Shown here piece after piece: positions 24,146 through 33,700 of a stretch of DNA of 64,000 nt (position 1 is its first letter; each line of letters begins with the position of its first letter). The notes beneath the pieces are model-generated. The model made no database searches, was not told the DNA's origin, and saw nothing but the letters and a program-made list of their open reading frames with translations. The stretch lies in contig NZ_NIVS01000043.1 of the NCBI RefSeq assembly GCF_002205165.1, positions 62,001 to 126,000 on the forward strand, read 5' to 3'. The DNA is from Stenotrophomonas maltophilia (lineage in GTDB: Bacteria; Pseudomonadota; Gammaproteobacteria; Xanthomonadales; Xanthomonadaceae). A program made the position numbers and the translations under genes.

Positions 24146-24610
24146 ATGCGCAAGCCGCTGCTGTTGTTGATCGCCATCGTGCTGCTGATCGGTGGCCTGG
24201 CCGCCATCAAACTGGCCCAGCGCCCGCCCGCGCCGCAGTTCGCCCCGTCGCTGACCCAGCCCGACAGCGCGCCGGCCGTGCGCGCGCCGACGACATCGAG
24301 CGGGACGACGCATGATCCCCTGCCCCCGTTCCTGCCCGCCGAAGCGCGCGACACCATCGCGCTGATCCAGCGTGGCGGTCCGTTCCCGCATCGGCAGGAC
24401 GGCAGCATCTTCAGCAACCGCGAACAACGCCTGCCACAGCGGCCGCGCGGCTACTACCACGAATACACGGTGGACACGCCCGGCGCCGGCAATCGCGGCG
24501 CGCGGCGTATCGTCACCGGCGGCACACCCCCTACTGGCTGGTTCTATACCGATGATCACTATGAAACGTTCCGCAGTTTCGACGTTCCACCTGCCGGGAG
24601 CTGGCAATGA
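24146..24610 (+). CDS. barnase-like (N1/T1 fold) ribonuclease with N-terminal anchor
   Basis: The protein has 154 residues. A hydrophobic N-terminal segment (about 5-22) acts as signal or anchor, followed by a Pro/Ala-rich linker and a microbial ribonuclease domain. The general base is E106 in YYHEYTV, the catalytic Arg lies at 120-121 (GARRIV) and the catalytic His is H138 in YTDDHYETF. These match barnase E73, R87 and H102 in order and context. It would be exported and cleave RNA after guanosine. Its stop codon overlaps the start of the barstar-like gene by four bases, so toxin and inhibitor are translationally coupled. A role in self-protected RNase secretion or competition is inferred. 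Confidence 0.88.
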   Translation: MRKPLLLLIAIVLLIGGLAAIKLAQRPPAPQFAPSLTQPDSAPAVRAPTTSSGTTHDPLPPFLPAEARDTIALIQRGGPFPHRQDGSIFSNREQRLPQRPRGYYHEYTVDTPGAGNRGARRIVTGGTPPTGWFYTDDHYETFRSFDVPPAGSWQ

Positions 24611-25056
24611 CGCATGACGGATTCGAGTTGGGCCTGCACGACATCAACAACGCCGGCATCTATGCGATCGGCAATGACGATGTCGCCCCCTTGTCGGCGG
24701 CAATGCGCGATGCCGGCCTGCGCGTGATCCAGATCGATCTGGCCGGCTGCCAGGACAAGCGCACGCTGCTGATGCGGCTGGCCGCACGCCTGGATTTTCC
24801 GACCGGCTTCGGCGGCAACTGGGATGCACTGACCGACAACCTGCGCGACCTGGCGTGGCTGCCGGCCAACGGCTATGCCCTGTTCTTCAACGACGCCGAT
24901 GCGCTGCGCAGCGAGGCGGGCGCGGAGTTCGACACGCTGCTGGAGGTGCTGGACGAAGCCAGCCGCTACTGGGGCGACAGCAATGTGCCGTTCTGGGCGT
25001 TCGTGGCCCTGCGCGATGCAGACGTGGAACTGGGCGAGGACGCCGCGACGCCGTAA
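24607..25056 (+). CDS. barstar-family ribonuclease inhibitor
   Basis: The protein has 149 residues, longer than the 90-residue B. amyloliquefaciens barstar but of the common proteobacterial size. The barstar core is visible as VIQIDLAGCQDKRTLLMRLA followed by FPTGFGGNWDALTDNLRDL. In barstar this segment contains the Trp/Asp region that plugs the barnase active site. There is no signal peptide, so it would stay in the cytoplasm and protect it before RNase export. The four-base ATGA overlap with the RNase gene fixes the start. A SMAG repeat lies just downstream. Confidence 0.9.
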   Translation: MTHDGFELGLHDINNAGIYAIGNDDVAPLSAAMRDAGLRVIQIDLAGCQDKRTLLMRLAARLDFPTGFGGNWDALTDNLRDLAWLPANGYALFFNDADALRSEAGAEFDTLLEVLDEASRYWGDSNVPFWAFVALRDADVELGEDAATP

Positions 25057-25068
25057 CCGCCTCTCGGG

Positions 25069-25140
25069 GTAGAGCCGCGCCATGCGTGGCTGTGACGCCC
25101 CATGATGCCTGACCCGAGGGCACCCACCCTCGGGGTGCTC
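25069..25140. repeat. GTAG-headed SMAG repeat plus terminator-like hairpin
   Basis: GTAG at 25069-25072 heads a stem-loop in which GCCGCGC and GCGTGGC pair around CAT. A second hairpin, CCCGAGGG/CCCTCGGG (25113-25134), follows. The unit lies between the convergent barstar and repetitive-protein genes. The GTAG head and arm design fit the SMAG family described in Stenotrophomonas maltophilia. Confidence 0.75.
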
Positions 25141-25162
25141 CATCCGCCGATGAGGCGCAGCG

Positions 25163-26905
25163 TCATCGGCTGCCGTTGTCTTCCTGCAGGTCTTTTTTGA
25201 ACGGAATATCCGGCGGCGGGCGCGCGATGGCCGGCTGATCCTGCATGTTGGGATCGCTCAGGCCACACCCGCCACCGAACTGCAACACGGAAATCACGCA
25301 GGAAATCGACGAGCTCGTGCCCGGGATCGGAATCTCCACGGCCTTGATGCCCTTGCGGACCCATTCGGCCAGCAACGATTCGTTGGGCGCCCAGTACTTG
25401 TCGAACGAGGTCGGGGTGTAGTCGTAGGGCGGGCGCTTGAGCCACGTGCCCGATTGCGCGATGCGCTCCTTGCTCCAGCCGTCTTTTTCGCCGCCCGGTG
25501 CGCCACGTTCGCTGTTTGCGTGCCCGTCCTGGCCAGGCACGCGCACGCTGCCGTCGGCCTTGAACAGGCTGCCGCCCGTACCTTGGGTCGCACTCACGGC
25601 CCGGCCATTGAGGTCGGCATCCTGCGGATGATTGGCCGCACCCCAGTCGTCGGAACGGTTGGGCGTGGTCCAACTGCCTGGCGGCGCTTTGGAGGGGCTC
25701 GCCGGCGCCCGCGTTGCAGCGGATGCCGCGGACGTACTCGCAGCAGTGCTGGCGCGGGTGGCGGCCGGGGCCGTCGCCGTACTGCTTGCGGCAACCGGTG
25801 CGGGCGGTGCCGGGCGCGGTGCGGCGTTGGGCACCGCGCGTTCGCGCACGGCGACCTCCGGCGATCGGCCGGGAACGGCCACCTCGCGCGTGGGCAACGT
25901 GGCCACACTCACCGCCGGTGCGGTCACCGGTCGGATCTCGCGTTCGCGCACCTGCACGTCACGTCGCGGCACGGCGGCCTCCACCCGCGGCCCGGGAATG
26001 GCCACGGTCGGTGTCGGCGCGTCGATCACGGTGACCTGCCGTTCCTGCACGCTCACTTCAGGCGTGCGCAACTGCGGCTCGGCCAGGCGCGGCGCCGGCA
26101 CAGTGGCACGCGGCGCCGGCGCATCAACCGTGACCACGGTGCGCTCACGGACGGCAACCTCCTGGGGCTCGCGCGTCATCACACGCACCTCGGTGCGCGG
26201 CACGCTGGTCGGCGGCACAACGAAATCCGTCGTGGCCTGGGCCACCTCCGTCGCCTGGACGGGCTGCTCCACCGCAGGCGTCGCAGGCGCGGGCGGCGCC
26301 GGTTGCGGCTCGCTCGGCGGCGCCGGCGCTGCGGTCGGCTGCGGGGCCGAGGCTGCCTGCGCATCGGCCTCGGCCTGCGCCATCGCCTGGGCATTGGCCA
26401 TCGCCGCGGCGATCGCCGCTTCCGCCGTGGCCGGCTGGGCAGCGGCGGGTTGCGCGCCTTCCTCCTGCTGCGGCGTGCCGCGCCCAACGAACGCCACCTG
26501 CACACGCCCGCTCTCGCCGCCCTGGTCCGGCTCGCTGGGCGGCCGGATCAAAGCCACCCACAGCAACAGCAGCGCGAACATCAGATGCAGCAGCGCGCTG
26601 ATCACCGCCGAGGTCCAGCGCATCCAGCGCTGATCACGCGGTGCGGGATCCCAGCCCTGCCAGAGCAGGCGGCGCATCGCCTGGACGAAACTCAGTTCCG
26701 GCAGGCGTCCGCGGTGGGGAACCGGATCACGCTGGGCCAGCTCGGCAAGTACTTCGCTGGCGCGCAACGGCCGCGGCAACGGGGATAACGCACGCAGCCA
26801 CAGGCCCCACCCGTAAGGGAGGCCCGTGGTTTTTTCGAGAATGCGCTTGTCCGGCTGGCGAGCCAGCAGCCAATCGAGGATGTCGTCAGCCCGGCGCAGT
26901 GGCAC
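25163..26905 (-). CDS. transmembrane repetitive protein
   Basis: The protein has 580 residues. A cytoplasmic N-terminal part (1-98) is followed by one transmembrane helix (about 99-121). A long Ala/Pro/Gln-rich region (about 145-225), four imperfect 33-34-residue repeats each opening with [ED]V.V.ER (249-356), a second low-complexity Ala/Thr/Ser tract and a C-terminal domain (about 500-580) follow. That last domain has a Cys pair, [17 protein letters not shown]. The class is annotated as transmembrane repetitive protein in Xanthomonads; its function is unknown. The architecture suggests an inner-membrane anchor with a periplasm-spanning stalk, somewhat like TonB or TolA. It is immediately downstream of nfuA (nine-base gap). 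Confidence 0.75.
   Translation of the reverse strand: MPLRRADDILDWLLARQPDKRILEKTTGLPYGWGLWLRALSPLPRPLRASEVLAELAQRDPVPHRGRLPELSFVQAMRRLLWQGWDPAPRDQRWMRWTSAVISALLHLMFALLLLWVALIRPPSEPDQGGESGRVQVAFVGRGTPQQEEGAQPAAAQPATAEAAIAAAMANAQAMAQAEADAQAASAPQPTAAPAPPSEPQPAPPAPATPAVEQPVQATEVAQATTDFVVPPTSVPRTEVRVMTREPQEVAVRERTVVTVDAPAPRATVPAPRLAEPQLRTPEVSVQERQVTVIDAPTPTVAIPGPRVEAAVPRRDVQVREREIRPVTAPAVSVATLPTREVAVPGRSPEVAVRERAVPNAAPRPAPPAPVAASSTATAPAATRASTAASTSAASAATRAPASPSKAPPGSWTTPNRSDDWGAANHPQDADLNGRAVSATQGTGGSLFKADGSVRVPGQDGHANSERGAPGGEKDGWSKERIAQSGTWLKRPPYDYTPTSFDKYWAPNESLLAEWVRKGIKAVEIPIPGTSSSISCVISVLQFGGGCGLSDPNMQDQPAIARPPPDIPFKKDLQEDNGSR
25838..26161 (-). repeat. coding repeats of about 102 bases in the repetitive membrane protein
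   Basis: Four protein repeats start at residues 249, 283, 316 and 350 (spacing 34, 33, 34). Each begins [ED]V.V.ER and continues with a Pro/Val-rich strand pattern (for example [17 protein letters not shown]). The fourth copy is truncated. Confidence 0.8.
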
Positions 26906-26914
26906 GCAGCGGGA

Positions 26915-27514
26915 TCAGGCAGCCGTGCCGCGGGGAATGTACGGCGCGTCGCCACTCTCGTGGTCGGTCGCGTCGCGCACCGCGGTGATGCCGGGCACAC
27001 GTCCCATCAGGGTCTTTTCGATGCCCTGCTTGAGCGTGACATCGGCCATGCCGCAGCCTTGGCAGCCGCCGCCGAAGCGCAGCAGCACCACGCCCTCGGC
27101 CGAGACTTCCTGCACCGCGACCTTGCCGCCGTGCGAGGCCAGCTGCGGATTGACTTCGTTCTCCACCACCCAGCGCACGCGCTCGACCAGGGAGGAGCCT
27201 TCGGTCGGCGCCTCACCCTTGATCTTGGGGGCCTTGATGGTCAGCTGCTGGCTGCCGGTGGCGTTGGTGACGAAATCGATCTCGGCACCATCGAGCCAGG
27301 CCACGCTGGTGGCGGCCACATAGAGGGTGAAGCCATCGCAGTCCACCGCCCACTCGTCACCGAGCAGCTCGCCGGGATCGGCAAACTCCAGGCGGGCATC
27401 AGCGCGCGGGGTACCCGCATCGACGGCGGTCAGGCGCACGCCCATGCCGGGCACGGCCTCACGTTCGATCAGCTTGCGGAAATAGGATTGGGCAGTGTCG
27501 GATATCTGGATCAT
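26915..27514 (-). CDS. nfuA: Fe-S biogenesis scaffold/carrier NfuA
   Basis: The protein has 199 residues with two domains: an N-terminal degenerate A-type domain (about 1-95, lacking the usual cysteines) and a C-terminal Nfu domain with [14 protein letters not shown]. Cys151 and Cys154 bind a 4Fe-4S cluster across a dimer. It delivers clusters to targets such as aconitase and helps under oxidative or iron stress. It heads a minus-strand pair with the repetitive protein gene and is divergent from phhB with 90 bases between. Confidence 0.95.
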   Translation of the reverse strand: MIQISDTAQSYFRKLIEREAVPGMGVRLTAVDAGTPRADARLEFADPGELLGDEWAVDCDGFTLYVAATSVAWLDGAEIDFVTNATGSQQLTIKAPKIKGEAPTEGSSLVERVRWVVENEVNPQLASHGGKVAVQEVSAEGVVLLRFGGGCQGCGMADVTLKQGIEKTLMGRVPGITAVRDATDHESGDAPYIPRGTAA

Positions 27515-27604
27515 CGGGCTATTCTAGCCAATCCCTTGTTATGCGCTCATTCGGTTTATACACCGGACCGCGCATTGTTCAGTCATCCAGATGTGGAGGA
27601 ACCC

Positions 27605-27946
27605 ATGGCCGACCTGATTCCGCTGGCGCAAGCCCATTGCGTGCCGCGTAAAGGCAGCGACCACAAGCTCGGCGCCGCCCGGGTCACCGAGCTGCTGGCG
27701 CAGATCCCCGGGTGGGAGCTGGCCGAGGCTGGCCAGGCGCTGACCCGCACCTTCCGCTTCGACAACTACCACGGCACCATGGCCTTCGTGAATGCCCTGG
27801 CCTGGGTGGCCCATCGCGAAGATCACCACCCGGACCTGGGCGTGCATTACGACCGCGCCGTGGTGCGCTTCTCCACCCATGACGTGGGTGGCCTGAGCGA
27901 AAACGACTTCATCTGCGCGGCAAAAGCCTCGGCCCTGACGGAGTAA
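27605..27946 (+). CDS. phhB: pterin-4a-carbinolamine dehydratase
   Basis: The protein has 113 residues, the normal family size. The active-site signature is [29 protein letters not shown], with the conserved E/DHHP motif, then [19 protein letters not shown]. It dehydrates 4a-hydroxytetrahydrobiopterin, which recycles the cofactor of phenylalanine hydroxylase. No phhA is nearby, so its local role may be as a general pterin recycler. GGAGGA lies six bases before ATG 27605. It is four bases upstream of the TonB-domain lipoprotein gene. Confidence 0.93.
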   Translation: MADLIPLAQAHCVPRKGSDHKLGAARVTELLAQIPGWELAEAGQALTRTFRFDNYHGTMAFVNALAWVAHREDHHPDLGVHYDRAVVRFSTHDVGGLSENDFICAAKASALTE

Positions 27947-27950
27947 GCCC

Positions 27951-28370
27951 ATGAAACTGCAGTACATCGCGTTGTCCAGCATTGCCCTGGCCGCCCTGGC
28001 CGGCTGCAACAAGACGCCGGCCGAGCCGGCCGCCCCGGTCGCGGCGCCCACCGAGGTTGCCGCGGTCAAGACACCACCGCCGGAGTACCCGATCGAACTG
28101 GCCTGCCAGGGGATCGGCGGCACCAGCACCTTCAAGGTGACCATCGCCGCCGACGGCCAGCCCAGCCAGGTCCAGCTCGCCAGCGGCAGCGGCAACGCCC
28201 AGCTCGACGAGCAGGCACAGAAGGCCGTGCAGGCCTGGCAGTTCAAGGCCGCCACCCGCGCCGGGCAGACGGTCTCGACCACGATCCAGGTACCGGTCAG
28301 CTTCAATCCGCCGCAGCCCAAGCCCGACCAGTGCTTCGCGGTCGAAGAACGGCTGCGTCGCGGCGGCTGA
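27951..28370 (+). CDS. lipoprotein with TonB C-terminal-like domain
   Basis: The product is a 139-residue precursor with lipobox LALAALAGC-like sequence (Cys 19). The mature part has a short Ala/Pro linker and one TonB_C-type domain (about 45-120): YPIELACQGIGGTSTFKVTIAADGQ, then LDEQAQKAVQAWQFKAAT. In place of the usual inner-membrane anchor of TonB, it is lipidated, so it cannot transmit energy like TonB and may be an accessory or sorting factor. ATG 27951 is four bases after the phhB stop, so the pair is cotranscribed. Confidence 0.78.
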   Translation: MKLQYIALSSIALAALAGCNKTPAEPAAPVAAPTEVAAVKTPPPEYPIELACQGIGGTSTFKVTIAADGQPSQVQLASGSGNAQLDEQAQKAVQAWQFKAATRAGQTVSTTIQVPVSFNPPQPKPDQCFAVEERLRRGG

Positions 28371-28555
28371 TCGCCGCTCTGTTGTGAGGTCAGCCGCCGC
28401 AAACCGCGCATCATGGATCGTCAAGGCGCCCGTCGGATCAACGCGTCGCCACGCGCCCGGTGAACACCGCCCCCACGCAGCACCGCATTTGAGCGGTCCG
28501 GTGCGGAGGCTGGGATCGCATGGCGCACTTTTCTCGTACAAGGACGCGTTGGCGG

Positions 28556-29365
28556 ATGCCTGATATTTCCAGTGAAAACGTATGGATCGCCCTGGCGGTG
28601 ACCCTGGCCGCCGGCCTGGCCACCGCGCTGGGCAGCCTCATGGTGCTGTTCTCGCGCCGGCCCAACCCGCGCCTGCTGGCGTTCGGCCTGGCCTTCGCCG
28701 GTGGCGCGATGGTCTTCGTCTCGCTGACCGAGATTCTCAACAAGGCGATCGACTCGTTCACCCAGGCCTACGACGCCCGGCTGGGCTTCGCGTATGGCAC
28801 GGCAGCTTTCCTGGTCGGCGTGCTGCTGATCGTGGTGATCGACCACCTGATCCCGAACCCGCACGAAAGCCTGGACAAGCAGGACCCGCTGTTCCGCGAC
28901 AACAACAAGGCCTACATCAAGCGGGTCGGCCTGCTGACCGCCGTGGCGATCACCGCGCACAACTTCCCCGAGGGCCTGGCGACCTTCTTCGCCACGCTGG
29001 AAAGCCCCTCGGTCGGCATGCCGCTGGCCTTCGCCATCGCCATCCACAACATTCCCGAGGGCATCGCGATCGCGGTGCCGGTGTATTTCGCCACCCAGAA
29101 CAAGTTCTATGCGTTCGGCGCCAGCCTGCTCTCAGGGCTCGCCGAGCCGATCGGCGCGGCGATCGGCTATGTGGCCCTGTCCGGGGTGCTCAACCACGCT
29201 ACCTTCGGCTGGGTGTTCGGGATCATCTCGGGTGTGATGGTGTTCCTGGCCCTGGACGAACTGCTGCCGGCGGCCAAGCGCTATGCCAAGGGCCACGAGA
29301 CCGTGTACGGTCTGGTGGCCGGCATGGGCAGCCTGGCGATCAGCCTGGTGCTGTTCAAGTGGTGA
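28556..29365 (+). CDS. zupT: ZIP-family divalent metal transporter ZupT
   Basis: The protein has 269 residues and eight membrane helices. ZIP signatures are present in helices 4 and 5: ITAHNFPEGLATFFA and IAIHNIPEGIAIAV, whose His/Asn/Pro/Glu residues bind metal. It imports zinc and other divalent cations. The start is uncertain. ATG 28556 gives the compact family length. An in-frame ATG at 28520 has a better ribosome site (GGAGG, ten bases upstream) and would add 12 basic residues. No Zur-type operator was recognised upstream. Confidence 0.9.
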   Translation: MPDISSENVWIALAVTLAAGLATALGSLMVLFSRRPNPRLLAFGLAFAGGAMVFVSLTEILNKAIDSFTQAYDARLGFAYGTAAFLVGVLLIVVIDHLIPNPHESLDKQDPLFRDNNKAYIKRVGLLTAVAITAHNFPEGLATFFATLESPSVGMPLAFAIAIHNIPEGIAIAVPVYFATQNKFYAFGASLLSGLAEPIGAAIGYVALSGVLNHATFGWVFGIISGVMVFLALDELLPAAKRYAKGHETVYGLVAGMGSLAISLVLFKW

Positions 29366-29386
29366 TGGGCCCGGGCGCCCGCCGGT

Positions 29387-30364
29387 TCATTTCAACCGGT
29401 TCAGCACCTCCACCAGCTCCTCGGCCAGCGGTGCATTGATCAAATAGGGCGTCTTGCCCGCGTCCAGCGCGAACTCCAGCGAGGCTGCATGCAGGAACAG
29501 CCGTTTCAGGCCGATCTGCTCACGAAGCCGCTTGTTGACGTCCGGATCGCCGTATTTGTCGTCACCGGCCACCGGATGACCCAGGTGCTGGGCGTGCACG
29601 CGGATCTGGTGGGTGCGGCCGGTCTCGATGCGGACCTCGCAGTACGAATGGCCGCCTTTGCGCTCCAGCACCTTGAAGTGGCTGATCGACTCCTTGCCGA
29701 TCGGATTGACCTGCACGTGGCGCTCGCCGCCCTGGCGCAGACCCACGTGCAGCGGGGCGTCCACGGTCATGGTGCCATCGGGCATGCGGCCGGCCAGCAG
29801 GGTCAGGTAGCGCTTGCGGATGCCGGCGCCGTGGTCTTCACGCAGCAGCGCCTGCAGCTCGCTCAGGGCCGAGCGCTTCTTGGCCACGATGAGCAGGCCG
29901 GAGGTATCCCGATCCAACCGATGCACCAGTTCCAGGGTCTTGCCCGGGCGCAATGCGCGCAGCGTTTCGATCGCCCCGAAGCTGATGCCGCTGCCGCCGT
30001 GGCTGGCCACGCCCGACGGTTTGTTCAACGCCAGCAGCCGATCGTCTTCGAACACGATGGCATCTTCCAGACGTTTCATGAACGCAGCGGGCGGACCGGC
30101 TTTGTCGCCTTCCTCGTTGAGACGAACCGGGGGAACCCGAACTTCGTCGCCGCCCTCGAGCTTGCGCTCGGCCTTGGCGCGGCCGCCGTTGACGCGGACC
30201 TGGCCACTGCGCACGAGCTTGTAGATCAGGCTGCGCGGTGCACCCTTGAGCTGGCCGAGCAGGAAGTTGTCCAGGCGTTGCCCGGCGCGGTCGGCCGGGA
30301 CAGTGATGATACGTACGCTGGTCATGGCTTCAGCGGCTTTGGGGGTGGGCTCGGTAACGGTCAT
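29387..30364 (-). CDS. rluC: 23S rRNA pseudouridine synthase RluC
   Basis: The protein has 325 residues. An N-terminal S4 RNA-binding domain (about 28-80) precedes the RluA-type synthase domain. The catalytic Asp151 lies in HRLDRDTSG. ETGRTHQIRVHAQHLGHPVAGDDKYG is the usual C-terminal motif region. RluC makes pseudouridine at positions 955, 2504 and 2580 of 23S rRNA (E. coli numbering). A second possible start at Met14 would trim the unstructured leader. The gene is divergent from rne, an arrangement conserved across gammaproteobacteria. Confidence 0.93.
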   Translation of the reverse strand: MTVTEPTPKAAEAMTSVRIITVPADRAGQRLDNFLLGQLKGAPRSLIYKLVRSGQVRVNGGRAKAERKLEGGDEVRVPPVRLNEEGDKAGPPAAFMKRLEDAIVFEDDRLLALNKPSGVASHGGSGISFGAIETLRALRPGKTLELVHRLDRDTSGLLIVAKKRSALSELQALLREDHGAGIRKRYLTLLAGRMPDGTMTVDAPLHVGLRQGGERHVQVNPIGKESISHFKVLERKGGHSYCEVRIETGRTHQIRVHAQHLGHPVAGDDKYGDPDVNKRLREQIGLKRLFLHAASLEFALDAGKTPYLINAPLAEELVEVLNRLK

Positions 30365-30767
30365 TGGCCTTTTATTCTGTTACACTCGGCGGGCGAGATA
30401 AGGGATTGATTTCGTTGGAAGTTGCTCTGGGCCAGAAGCCCGACTTCCCTCGATTCCGGCACAGTGCGCAGCCACCGCCCCCGGGGCGGCCATGTTAGCG
30501 GCTCACCGGCGGTCCCGGCCATCGCCGGATGTCTGACACGCATTCGCGCTGAACATGTCCCTGTGGCGCTCCAGCCTGGCTGAAAGCTGCCTCCGGCCCC
30601 GTTACACCCAAACCAAAACAAATGAAGCGCTCCCGCGGCCTGCCGTGGTGTCGTAGCGCTGGAAACCCAAGCCGCCCTCCCCGCGCATGCGCGATGGGCG
30701 GTGAAGCGTGACCAGAAGCGAAACCCCATGGCGTTCCGCGCGGTAGCAGCGCGCGAGGAACGCAAGA
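30365..30767 (+). promoter_or_regulatory. rne promoter region and long 5' leader (403 bases, no gene)
   Basis: The space between the divergent rluC and rne starts has no credible coding frame. A TACACT element at 30381-30386 may be a -10 box for the rne direction, without a clear -35. If transcription starts near it, the leader would be about 370 bases. E. coli rne has a 361-base leader through which RNase E represses its own synthesis. The most notable element is the hairpin at 30731-30763. Confidence 0.6.
30731..30763 (+). promoter_or_regulatory. hairpin sequestering the rne ribosome-binding site
   Basis: GCGTTCC plus GCGCG (30731-30742) pair with CGCGC and GGAACGC (30750-30763), with a two-base bulge. 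The likely Shine-Dalgarno GAGGAA (30755-30760) is mostly inside the 3' arm, and ATG 30768 follows five bases after the stem. Confidence 0.7.
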
Positions 30768-33700
30768 ATGAAGCGAATGCTGATCAATGCCACGCAGGCT
30801 GAAGAGCTGCGGGTAGCCATCGTGGATGGCCAGACGCTGTACGACATCGACATCGAACAGCCGTCCAAGGAACAGAAGAAGTCGAACATCTACAAAGGCC
30901 GCATCACGCGCCTTGAGCCTTCACTGGAAGCGGCCTTCGTCGAATACGGCGGTGAGCGCCATGGCTTCCTGCCGCTGAAGGAAATCTCCCGCGATTACTT
31001 CCAGGCTGGCGTCGACCACAACAAGGCCGGCATCCGTGAGCTGCTGCGTGAGGGCCAGGAAGTCGTGGTCCAGGTGGACAAGGAAGAGCGCGGCAACAAG
31101 GGCGCCGCCCTGACCACGTTCATCTCGCTGGCCGGCCGCTACATGGTCCTGATGCCGAACTCGCCGAGCGCCGGTGGCGTCTCGCGTCGCATCGAGGGCG
31201 AAGACCGCGCCGCGCTGAAGGACGCGCTGGACAAGCTGAACATCCCCGACGACATGGGCGTGATCATCCGCACCGCCGGCGTCGGCCGCGATGCCGAAGA
31301 GCTGCAGTGGGATCTGGACTACCTGCTGCAGGTCTGGAAGTCGATCGCCGAAGCGGCGCTGACCAAGCCGGCCTCGTTCCTGATCTACCAGGAATCGCGC
31401 CTGATCGTGCGCGCCCTGCGTGACTACCTGCGCGCCGATGTCGGCGAGATCCTGGTGGACACCGAGGAGCTGTACGAGACCGCCCAGGAGTTCATGCAGC
31501 AGGTGATGCCGCAGACCCTGCGCAAGCTCAAGCATTACAAGGACGACATCCCGCTGTTCAACCGCTTCCAGATCGAATCGCAGATCGAAGGCGCGTATGA
31601 ACGCAACGTCCGCCTGCCGTCCGGCGGCTCGATCGTGGTCGATCAGACCGAAGCGCTGACCGCCATCGACGTGAACTCCTCGCGCGCCACCAAGGGCAGC
31701 GACATCGAGGACACCGCCTTCCAGACCAACCTGGAAGCGGCCGAAGAAGTGGCCCGCCAGCTGCGCCTGCGCGATCTGGGCGGCCTGGTGGTCATCGATT
31801 TCATCGACATGGCCTCCAACAAGCACCAGCGCGAAGTCGAGAACCGCCTGCAGAACGCGCTCAAGTACGACCGTGCGCGCGTGCAGCTGGGCCGCATCTC
31901 GCGCTTTGGCCTGATGGAAATGAGCCGCCAGCGCCTGCGTCCGAGCCTGGGCGAATCCAGCCAGATCGTCTGCCCGCGTTGTGACGGCCATGGCCGCATG
32001 CGCAGCGTGGAGTCGCTGTCGCTGTCCATCATCCGCGTGGCTGAAGAGCATGCGATGAAGGAGAACACCGGGCAGGTGCTGGTCCAGGCCCCGGTCGAGA
32101 TCGCCAACTACCTGCTCAACGAAAAGCGCAGCGCGCTGCGTGAGATCGAACAGCGCCATGACGCGCCGATCGTGATCGTCGCCGACGAGCAGCTGCACAC
32201 CCCGCATTACGAAGTGACCCGCCTGCGCGAGAACGAGCTGGGCGAAGAAAGCGGCAAGCCGAGCTACCAGCGCGGCACCCCGCGCAAGCTGCCGGTGCAC
32301 GCACTGACCAAGGCCCAGCTGAACATCCCGGTCGCCCCGGTGGTGACCCAGGTCAAGCACAGCCAGCCGGCCCCGGTGCGTGAAGCGCCGGAACCGGAAG
32401 CCGCACCGGCGCCGGTCGCCGCCCCTGTGGCCGCCCCGGCCGCCACCGGCGTGGTGGGCTGGCTCAAGCGCATCTTCGGTGGTGAGCCGGCCCCGGCCGC
32501 GACCCCGCAGCCGAGCAGCCGCCCGGGCCAGGACGGCAACCGCAACGGTCGCAACAAGGACCGCAACGGCAAGGACCGCAATGGCCGCCGCGATGAGCGT
32601 GGCGAGCGTGGCGAGCGTGGCGGCAACGGCAATGCGCCGGCCCAGGGCCGTGGCAAGGACCGCGGTGAGCGTGGCGAACGTGGCCCGAAGGGCGAGCGTC
32701 GCGACGAGCGCCGTCAGGACAGCGCTGCCGCACCGGCCAACGGCACGGCCGCCCAGGTGCAGGCACCGGGCCAGGGCAAGCCGCGCAACGAACAGCAGCC
32801 GGCCAAGCCGCGCAATGAACCGCGCAATGACCAGCAGCAGCCGAAGCTGAAGCAGAAGCAGGGCCAGAACGGCCAGGCCAAGCCGCAGCACAACGACGGC
32901 GACAAGCCGGCCGCGAGCGAGAAGCCCACGCGCCAGTCGCAGGCCGATGCACCGAAGCCGACCACCGCTGCACCGGTTGCTGCCGACGCCGCCGTGATCG
33001 CTGCGGCTGCGGTGCTGGCAACCGATGCCGTCGCCCCGCCGGCTGCCCACGTGCAGGAAGCGGCCAAGGCCGCTCCGGCCGAGGACGCGCAGCTCGGCAC
33101 GAACGACGCTGCCGAACAGGGTGACGCCCCGGCCAACGCCGAAGACGGTACCGGCGAAGGCGCTTCGCGTCGTCGTCGCGGCCGTCGTGGTGGCCGTCGT
33201 CGTCGTCGTGGCAATGGCGAGCAGGCTGCCGGCAGCGATGGCCTGAACGGTGATGACAACGGCCTGGATGACGAGGGCGATGACCAGGATGGCGACCAGG
33301 ACGGCGATACTGCCGCCCCGGCCGAGCGCCAGGTCGCCAACAACGGTCAGCCGCAGCCGGAGTTCGAGTTCGATGACGAATCCGGCAACGCGCCGGCCGC
33401 CGCACCCGCGCCGGTCCAGGCACCGCGCCCGGCCCCGGTGGCGGCAGTCGCTGCCGCGGCGCCAGTCGCTGTGGTCAGCAGCCCGGTCGTGACCGCCGGC
33501 CACACCGAGCCGACCCCGGCGCCGGTGGCTGCACCGGTCGCCGAAAAGGCACCGACCCCGGTCGTTGAAAAGGCCGCTGCCCCGGCAGCCGAACCGGTCG
33601 CCGAGAAGGCCCCGGCCTCCTACAACGACCCGGTGCCGTTCGTGGAAAGCCCGAAGCCGACTCCGGCCGCTGCCCCGCCGGCTGCACCGGTGGAAGCACC

